Notes under the pieces: generated by a model
What the model saw: the letters and a program-made list of their open reading frames with translations, nothing else
Database searches by the model: none
Told to the model about the DNA's origin: nothing
Assembly (NCBI GenBank): GCA_024663395.1
Contig: JANFAH010000002.1
Span: forward strand, 3,968,001-4,032,000
Source of the DNA: Pisolithus tinctorius
Taxonomy: Eukaryota; Basidiomycota; Agaricomycetes; Boletales; Pisolithaceae
Direction: 5' to 3'
Length of the DNA stretch: 64,000 bases
Position numbers and translations under genes: made by a program
Part shown: piece by piece, positions 56,138 through 64,000 of the stretch
Layout: every line of letters begins with the position of its first letter
Numbering within the stretch: position 1 is the stretch's first letter

Positions 56138-57999
56138 TGTCACACACCAAAGGTGTTGTGGACATGGTTACAGCTGACTCTGCCTAACTCGTCAACAAGT
56201 TGCGCACAATGCCCAAGCATGCAGATGAAGACTAAAGGCCTCATGCGTAGAAAGACTGTTGGACGTGAACAGTCATCCTTCGCACAAGAATGAGTCATCA
56301 GTGCTAAAGAGAAAAGAGGAAGCAAGTTAAGCGTGCGTTAAAGGATTTTAGTGCCCGTGTACGGCATTCCGGTTTTCGTCGTATCTCCACCATTTCCAAA
56401 GATATCGACTCCGTTCCCATGCTCACTTAAAGTGCTCAGCCCCACAATTCTTCCTTCCAAATTTGGAGAGGATCCTTGCACCCTATGTGTTTCTACAGCA
56501 CTCCATCCATCAGATGCTCATTTCGCTAAGTCCATCAATCATGGCCACCTCTTCGTTGATCATCTTGCTTGTCTCATTTGCCAGAGACAATGGCTACGTA
56601 TATCTGCCAGGTGTTCCCACCAGCTTCTGTCCTGAAGCCCCCTGGTTCATCCCATCGTTGTCAGCCCCGTCTCATCCCATGCAGCTTGGTCAGCATGTTC
56701 TCCTTGTCAGTATGACTTCCAGAAGGACGTTCTTTGGTCACCCCAGGTCTGTCACTCGGTTAGAAAGGTCTTATGTGGTCATTTCAGTCTCCCCTCTTGA
56801 TGAAGCATATGGATCGTTCCTCCCTGCTCCCTGCACCGTCTTTATTCCAGTCTCATCCATCATTCTTCCTGCATTGCAACAGCTGCAGTATAATCTACTG
56901 TCCTCCAGCCTCCCTGATCGCATTCATGACGAGTATGACATGCATCTTGCCTTCCTACTGCAAGATCCAGCAGAAGATGTCCCCCCTTCTCCTCCTCCTC
57001 CACCAGAGCCCCACCCATGAAGTTTTTGTTAACTTCGCTGAGAGGATGGAAGGGTGGGAGACGTGATCGCGTATGCTCTCATTGCCCCACAGACCCCCAA
57101 TGCCCTAGCCCCCTTTGACACCTGACTCATGCCCTTCAATTCTGGAATTAATACTTCCCTGTCTGGAAACACCGTCCATCTGTCATGCCATCTTTGGATC
57201 TAGAGATGTCTCCACCGAGATCTAACTTGCATTGCCACCCCCTAATGTGATATCAGTGCGCTTACTCAGTTTCTGATTCTATTTGACTCGTTTTGTGATA
57301 TTTTGACTATCCTTGACTCGTTCATTGCCAATACTTACCAATCCTCTTTGCTTGCTTACTTCTCATTTCTTGCTTACTCATCATGATTACTCAGTCCTTA
57401 CTCATTACTTACCAAGTGTTTGTGCCTTGTTTGTCACAAGCTGTGCTCCCCCCTCAGTATATAAACCCCCATGTACTTAGCTACCCAACAATCAATCAAG
57501 AAGCAATTCAGAAGCAGTCCAGCAATCAGTTCAGTGCCTATCTCGTCGTCGACAGTTGAGGCTCCACGAAGGGGTCTATCTGTCATCATTCATATACTTG
57601 GTAGTTGAGGCTCATTCAGAAGAGTCTATCTGCCTCCATCATTCATCCAAAGCTTCCTCTTAGTCAGCAGTCTTAGTCATCCCTCCACTCCCTCCACTCC
57701 TGCATAACTCGTCATCGACTTGTGCCAGGAGCACGTCCTATCAAAAGTCCATTACTCCCAAGTCCTTTTGGCTGAACACCCCTGCTCTGTTCAGCATCCC
57801 CTTCTCAATCAGCGTTCATTCATCCTCTCCTGCATAACTCGTCGTCAACTTGCACCAGGAGCACCTCTACTTGAAGTTCCCCACACATTTAGGTTTCTCT
57901 GCACTCCAGGTTCCGCGGAGGCAAACCACCACTCGCACATTATTTGTCTTTGGTGTTGGTTTGGTTGGTTTATACTGCCTTTCCACACTTTGACTCACA
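56138..57999 (+). repeat. Element E 5' LTR
   Basis: 1862 bp, TGTCACACACC to TTGACTCACA, collinear with the solo copy at 40896-42745. TATATAAAC near 57459 marks the likely transcription start. Palindromic AACTCGT-type motifs at 56186, 57706 and 57836. Confidence 0.92.
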
Positions 58000-58001
58000 T
58001 C

Positions 58002-58020
58002 TGGAGCCCACTGCGAGGGG
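58002..58020 (+). promoter_or_regulatory. Primer-binding site of element E
   Basis: TGGAGCCCACTGCGAGGGG, two bases after the LTR. Matches the element D site except CCG/CTG and CAA/CGA. Confidence 0.75.
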
Positions 58021-58099
58021 TGGTTATTCCTGGATCAAGAACCCTGCTCACTCAGCCTATTGAAACTTGCTTCTAAAAACCACTTGATATCTTGCTTCT

Positions 58100-61000
58100 A
58101 TGTCATCCACCATCCCCACTATCTATCCCCCTACATCATCAGCAGTTCCGGTAGCTATGGCTGCTCCCCCTGCTCGCTCTGTTCTCACTATGCCCTTGCT
58201 TGGCATGAAGTCTGCCCCTGAATTATTCCAAGGAGACCATACCCATGTTCGCTCCTTCTTGGACCACTATGAATGTCTCTGTGCCTACCACAATGTCACT
58301 TCTGACCAGGAAATGGTTGAATCAATCCTCCAGTACTGCAATGCTCGTGTTAGGGAGATTATTGAAGGAATGGCTCACTACTACACTTCTGATTGGGCTA
58401 ACTTGAAGGCTGATCTCCTCAAGTACTTTGATGCTGATCTATTAGATGAAAGGTTCTTTGAAAGGCATCTCAAGAGCTTTGCTTTGGAGTCTAGGATGCA
58501 GCCCATCATGACACTTCAAGACTTTAGGGCTTACAACCGTGGCTTCATTCACATTGGAGGTTGGTTGAAGAATAAAGGAAGGATCTCGGTTGATGAATAT
58601 AATCGCTACTTCTGGGCTGGTTTGTCCCCAGTCTTTCGTGGCTTGGTTGAAACTCGTCTCAGGACAAAGGATCCCAACCTTGACATTAGCAGGCCATTCC
58701 CCTATGATGATGTATGCCAGTCAGCTGAAGAGGTCCTTTGCCGTGATCGCTTTGATGCAGATGACCTTGACTTCCTTGGCCCTCATGCTGCCCCTGCTCC
58801 TCAGGCCCAGCCTAGTGCTTCTCATCGCTCAGATGGAAGAGTTGACAGTGTTCGCCCTCTGCTCCCTTCCCATGAAGCCAGAAGAAACCTTGAAAATTTG
58901 GAGAAAGAAGGTCCTACTGCTCGCAAACAAGATGAGGTTGAGACCCTAATCAAGTCCCTCTCTCGCATGTCACTCAATGACCCAGACTACTCCCTCCTCT
59001 ACTATCGTGCTATCAAGATGGACCCTGATGCTGCAAAGGTGCTTCGTGCTCCTTCCCTTTGTCCTGCTCCTGCATCTACTCCTGCATCCACTGCCCCTGC
59101 TGCTACTTCCTCATCCCAGACCCATCCTGCTAGGAGGACCATCACTTGTTATGGCTGTGGTGTTGAAGGCCATGGTGTTGAGAGTTGCCAGGCCATTAAT
59201 GATCTCATTCAGAAGGGTTCCTTGGCACGTGATGAAAACCATCGAGTCATCTACCCTAATGGACAGCACATCTATCGCAATGGAGAAGAGACTATCCTAC
59301 AAGCCTATGAGCGCACTAAAGCTGCTGCTCAGCCTGCCAATGCAGTTCACTTTGTTATCCATGAAGAGGCCAAAGAAGAGTCTAGTGCCGAGATTTATGA
59401 GTTGGAAGAAGAACCCCTTGTTGCTGCTGTGGATCGCTCTAACAAGGTTACCAAAGAAAAGAGAAAGGCTGTCTTTGACAGTGTCCTTGTCCCACCTCAT
59501 TCGCATGGCAAGGAGAAAGAGAGTCAGGATCCAAAGCCTTCATCCTCTGCATCCATCCCTGCTCCACAGAAAGTACCACTTGCCCCTGCCTTTGTACCAG
59601 TTGACGTCCATCCTACTATCTTTGATGGTACTAGAGATGACGCTATCATGGAAGATGCCTCTGTCCCAAAGCCATCTGGTCAAGCCACTGATTCTGCAGA
59701 CAGATCTAAGAGGTCCAAGCCCCCTCCTACCACTTCCCTGTCTTCATCACTTTCACAGTCTGCCAACTCTAAAGCCATTGTAGAGCGCATTCTTTCTACT
59801 CCCTTGACTGTATCTGTTGGGGAGGTCATTGGATCATCTAGGGATGTTTCTCAGCACCTTCAGGAGCTTATGCGATTCAAGAGACAGCCCCTGGCTCAGC
59901 CAGTCAAGTCTGTTACTGCCATTGAAGGAACTCCTCCTGCATCCTCCTACTTGGCCTTGACTTCTAGCCCCCTCATCACTATTAATCTGACTTGCAATGG
60001 TCGTTGTGTAACAGGTGTCATTGACTCTGGATCTACCCTCAATGTTGTTTGTGCTGGTATAGCCCAGTCAGTCATTCGCATGCCCATCGATATGTCGCAG
60101 ACCATCAATATGTGAGATGCAAAAGGAGGTATCTCTACTCTGAAAGGTCTGGTACAAGATGTCCCTCTCTTCTGTGGTGCTGCCAGGACTTGGACCAATC
60201 TATTCGTTGCCCCAGACACTAATGCAGGCTTTGATCTCCTCCTTGGTCATCCTTGGGCTCTTGGGAACTCGGTTAGCATTGTTGAAAGAGAGTCTGGAAC
60301 TTATGTTGTCTTTGGAGCTGATTCAGATTTCCCCCTGGAGATGTGTGTTACTGAAGGCCAGCTTGGGTCTGTTGCAGATACCCTTATGGCGACTCTAGAG
60401 CCTGTCCATTCTCAGCAAGAAGCCAATGAACCTATGAGAGATGTAGCAGTTGGTACCCCTCATCATGTTTCACCTATAGTCTTTGCTCCACCCCCATCAA
60501 CTTCGCAGTCACCCCCTCAGTCACTTGATTCTACTCTGCTATATCCTGAATCACCCCCAGATGGGTTTGATGTTGCCTCAGCCTTTCCTGTGTTCCATCC
60601 CATTCCTGTCCAAGCGTTCCCACCTCCTACCAGTCCCTTTCCTTCAGAGTTTGTCGGTCAGCTTACCCAGGAGTTACAGTCCACTGATGTGAGTGGATTG
60701 GAGGATAATCCTACCCTTGCCCAGATTTGTCGCCAGATCAGAAGAGAAGAGCGCCAGTCACTTGTCTCACTTCTTACTAGCCTTGCTCATCGCACTCCCC
60801 ATCTATCCTCCCTTTATCTCAACTCAAACCATGCACTTGCTGGAGAAAGAGGTACTGATGAATCAGGAGTCTACTTCCAAGACTTCCTTATGCTTGATGT
60901 TCACTTAGTCTGACAGGTTCCTGCCCCACTTGAGCATTACCATGAGCTTGAAGGTTCTGCCTATGTCAGGTTCTATCCTCGTCTACTCCCACAGGCATCT

Positions 61001-62041
61001 CCCACTCAGAGCAATGCATCTCCACCTCCAGACCTGCCATCTGACTCGAGTCTACCTGCTTCACACGTACTTTCTAATGGCATTACTGCTCCACCTCAGA
61101 CTCCCTCTCCCCCATCCCCAGATCCAGTTATCATTCAAGAAGAGCCCACCAATGGTTCCCACCAGGCTTCACTTCTGTTCTGTAGAGACACTGTCACTCC
61201 AGACTCTGAAGCTATGTTCTCCATCTTCAATACTTCCTACTGTGGTTCAGTTGCCCCTACTTCCCATGATGCTAGCCATGACTCTCAGTCCGCACAACTC
61301 GACGACGAGTTGTGCAGGGATCCATGTGCACCCAGTCCATCCACCCGTCATCAGTCTGCACAACTCAACGACGACTTGTGCAGCCATGTGCAGTTGCCAG
61401 GTTCATCCTCAGATATAGGTCATGACTCTCTGTCCACACAACTCGCCGACAAGTTGCGCATGTCCCACCACTTGTCCAGTCTGTCCCCAGATATACCCAC
61501 CACACTTTCGCCACTCGACTCTGATATGTTCAACACTAGTGTTGGCTCTCGCTTCTACCTGCCTAGCCCGTCCTTGCCTCAGTCTGCACAACTCGATGAT
61601 GACTTACGCAGGCATCAGCATTCCTCTAGTCCAACTCTTCCTATGCCATTACTACCCTCAGCTCCCCAAGCCATATCTAATGCTGCTGTTGGTGAAGAGT
61701 CAGTTGCCATGCCAGAGCCTTACAGCAATGTTGTCATGTGTCGTACCCCTACTGGATGGATTGCTCATTTGCAGGAAGCTGCAGAGGACCATTCAGGTGA
61801 TGTGGATGAAGAGGACACAGGTGCATTACAAAACTCCAGTCTTCATATCCTTGCCAGTGCGGTCAGTTTTGCTTCAGCCTCAGCTCATCCTCCCCCTTTT
61901 GAAGCAGTTTCATACCCAGACCACTTTCCTGCTTCCACTTCCTCAGGTTCAGCTCAAGACAGGTCCGATGATCTTTTCAGATGTGTTCCTCCACTTTCTC
62001 CCATATCTCATCATTTATTTCTCCAGCTCTTTGAAGATTGA
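58100..62041 (+). pseudogene. Element E gag-protease polyprotein, two in-frame stops
   Basis: One frame of 1,314 codons from ATG 58100 to TGA 62039-62041, interrupted by TGA at 60113-60115 and 60911-60913. Capsid part ELFQGDHTHVRSFLDHYE, WANLKADLLKYFDADLLDE, YFWAGLSPVFRGLVE; knuckle CYGCGVEGHGVESC; Ser/Pro-rich linker; aspartic protease GVIDSGSTLNVV and DLLLGHPWALGNS. A long low-complexity C-terminal extension carries four copies of a peptide SAQLDDELC-like, each encoded by a DNA palindrome shared with the LTR. The first stop replaces the residue before DAKGG where Arg is usual. Confidence 0.9.
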
Positions 62042-62603
62042 TTTGTATGTCCCCTCTTGTACTTATAGTTGTTCTTGTTCTTTGTCTGCTCACTTTGACC
62101 GAGAAGTCGTTAAACTCCTAAACCCACAGATATCATTTCTTTGCTCAGATACTCCTGTAACATCACTTACTATAACTCCTTCAGTTTCAAGCTTCCAGAG
62201 CTCTTTTTATCTTGATGTCTTTTCTGCTTCGTTATCTAATCCTTCAAAAGCACCAGATCCCCTTCCTATTCAGAAAACTGAAAAACAGCTTCATTTTTAC
62301 TATTCTCTGTCTGACTTTCTTGATTTGTTATGTTTTAGAAAAAGCCTTGCTACAGATACAGAGGACTCAGCCGATGAAACAGGTCAGCCAGTGTATGGAG
62401 CGTACAAGTGCATCGATCGTAAAGTCAAGCCAGTGCCTGGAGTCTATCCAGAAGATGCTCGGGTCCATCACCAGTTTCCAGAAGACCCCCTCGCATCACT
62501 CACACCTCTCACATGTCACCCTCCTGTGTTCATTCCCACAAGAAAGCTTACTCAAGAGCGCCTTACCTCCATGAAGATTAACATGGATGGCTTTCACAGG
62601 ATG
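62042..62603 (+). pseudogene. Start of element E pol, truncated by element F
   Basis: In a frame shifted relative to gag, ending in a linker typical of this lineage: KCIDRKVKPVPGVYPED, DPLASLTPL, THPP-like CHPPVFIPTRKLTQERL and NMDGF. The sequence then changes abruptly near 62604. RT and integrase are displaced beyond the window. Confidence 0.75.
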
Positions 62604-63041
62604 TGTGAAGTACAGGTTTACCCTCGGAGTGACCAGGCTTCAAGACCGGGTGACAGGGGTTAGCCCAGGTGGCCAGAATCAAGGCCGGAAGACAGGGCTT
62701 AAGTCCGAGTGGCCAAAGTCGAGGCCGAGAGACAGGGGCCAAGTCTGGTTGGACCAGAGTCAAGGCCGGAGGTCAGGGGCCAAGTCCGGAGGACCGGACT
62801 TAAGGCCGGGAGCGCGGGAACAAGACCGGTAGCGTGGGAAACCGACCGGTCTTGGGGTGCGCACAGGGGGAAGCCGGTCCGGGGTTGGATCTACCTCCCT
62901 TGGTCTCAGCTTATGTGCTGTACCCTTATGCAAGCCGGGGAGAGGTCCGGGACAGGGGCCGGGAATAGCTTAAGGCTTGGCCTTAGCTATAGAGTAGTCT
63001 CGAGGGGTAGTACAGAGTTGAGGGTAATACTGTACTTAACA
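62604..63041 (+). repeat. Putative LTR of element F
   Basis: About 438 bp, inferred from the abrupt break in element E pol on the left and the leader motif on the right. It is dense in AAGTCCGG / GGCCGGA-type words. No second copy is in the window to confirm it. Confidence 0.45.
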
Positions 63042-64000
63042 GTATATTCTGACTGACACTTGTGCAAGCCATTGCATCATGTCTAGGTCCTGCTCTAGAG
63101 CCCCTACCCATGACCCTGCCCATCAGGACTCATCGGGATACCTCTCCTCTGACTCCGGGGCCCAACCCGGAGATCTCTGCTAAAGCAGAGAGGTAACCCG
63201 GCACCCCTTGGCACTCTGCACACCCCCGGGTTGCATTACCCCTGACACTATGTCCTTAGTAGTCAAAACTTAATGCATCCATTCCCTCACTCCTGAGCCC
63301 TGCCTGCCACTCGTTTCTTCCTGACTCCGGACCGGCCATGTCAACCCCTGAGTCGGACTTGCCATCCGGACTCACCACCAACCTGGGTTCATGCCTGAGC
63401 CCACTTCCAAGTCGGAGTTACCCTCCAGACTTGCCCCTGAGCCGGCCTCATCAACCGGACTCACTTCTGTCAGCTCCCCCAAGCTACCCCTGACCTCTGG
63501 CTGGTCACCCTGGTCTTCACCACAGTCCTTACCTCAGTCATCCCAGCATGCGAGCCCAGCTGTCTTCATCCAGTTCTACTGTACTGAACACTGGGATCTC
63601 ATCACTCATTTGACCTCCTGACTCCCCGATGTTGGTCTTTGGACCTCTGTGCACCTCCAGTGCAACCCCCAGGCCTGGACTTGGCCAGTCCCGGCCCTCA
63701 ATGCCTTCCCTGTTCCCCATCGGCACTCGGCTTCAGCAGTTTTTGGGTCCGGTCTCCACCCTCGGCCTTTGCTACACCGGCCTTGGAGCCCTGGACCCCC
63801 TTCCGGTCTCCAGACTGTCTGTTACCGGCCTGTCCGGCCTTGGTTGGCTTGTCCACACTCACCCAGACTTGCCTGAAACCGGTTTGCCACTTCCCTCAGC
63901 CTCCTGCCCTTCGTTACTGGCCATTCTGGCCTCGGTCTGACTCAGCCACCTCACCCGGACTTGTCTAGGCCTGTTACTAGGTTTGGACCGGTCCTGGCTC
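62604..64000 (+). mobile_element. Element F: 5' end of another Gypsy-like element
   Basis: A GC-rich, CCGG-rich sequence starts near 62604 (TGTGAAGTACAGG) and an LTR-like end TTAACA at 63041 is followed by GTATATTCTGAC...ACACTTGTGC, the post-LTR leader motif of elements A and C. From about 63080 it is Ser/Pro-rich in several frames like the N-terminal part of element C gag, but no continuous frame or domain is seen before the window ends. Orientation and borders are tentative. Confidence 0.5.

Larger units (their letters stand above)
56138..62603 (+). mobile_element. Element E: Ty3/Gypsy element with 1.86-kb LTR, plus strand
   Basis: 5' LTR 56138-57999, primer site, long gag-protease frame from 58100, and the beginning of pol, then interruption by element F near 62604. 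Same primer site family and pol linker as element D, so a distant relative of D rather than of A/C. Confidence 0.88.

Noticed and set aside
61422..62041. Second plus-strand frame overlapping the gag extension of element E
   Set aside because: Only its end (after about 62042) shows the pol linker; the earlier part is a shadow of the gag frame.

Overview
The window is nuclear DNA of a filamentous basidiomycete, most likely an Agaricomycete. Protein genes carry many short GT-AG introns of about 45-85 bp, two tRNA-Trp genes have eukaryotic internal promoters, and the mobile DNA consists of Plavaka-type (KDZ) DNA transposons and large Ty3/Gypsy chromoviruses. The species cannot be named from sequence alone. 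It splits into a gene-bearing left third (about 1-21.6 kb) and a right two thirds (about 21.7-64 kb) that is almost wholly transposable element.

Left part: (1) 1-5458, right part of a Plavaka element: a transposase pseudogene on the minus strand, intact except for one in-frame TGA, a divergent intact accessory gene, and an array of ATAGTCA motifs at its right end. (2) 6115-7662, an intact TauD/Jlp1-like Fe(II)/2-oxoglutarate dioxygenase. (3) Two tRNA-Trp genes 410 bp apart. (4) 8554-10085, an unrecognised serine-rich protein with a short cysteine motif. (5) 10815-12416, a RING-like protein. (6) 13241-15401, the TFIIH subunit Tfb2/p52 (13 exons). (7) 15585-17754, an F-box-like basidiomycete protein. 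(8) 20722-21614, a BTB-like protein. About 3 kb (17755-20721) has no gene I can support.

Right part: palindromic repeats, a 1.3-kb element with inverted ends and a miniature element that shares the Plavaka end sequence, then nested LTR retrotransposons. Element A (24816-32935, minus, duplication ATCTC) sits inside an older solo LTR (24613-33472, duplication ATACT). Element C (from 35664, plus) is split by element D (39878-52141, minus) and by a partial A-type element (A2, from 53547). D holds a 1.85-kb solo LTR of family E (duplication CCGT), A2 is cut by a family-E element (56138 onward, plus), and E is cut near 62604 by another element, F, that runs off the window.

Two patterns stand out. 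First, two distinct Gypsy lineages (A/A2 and D) each carry, between pol and the 3' LTR, an extra gene on the opposite strand. It is intron-bearing and encodes a six-cysteine Zn(II)2Cys6-like cluster. Each lineage is also strewn with its own CGG-containing motif (exact CGGAATT/AATTCCG in D, CTCCG-type in A and C), which suggests a self-recognition system. Second, decay is dominated by CpG transitions: most in-frame stops in the elements are TGA and many lie where relatives have Arg (CGA), LTR pairs differ almost only by CG to TG/CA changes, and 34001-35705 has no CpG at all. This points to heavy cytosine methylation of repeats, and the motif-plus-zinc-cluster arrangement could be the elements' counter-measure. 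That last step is inference.
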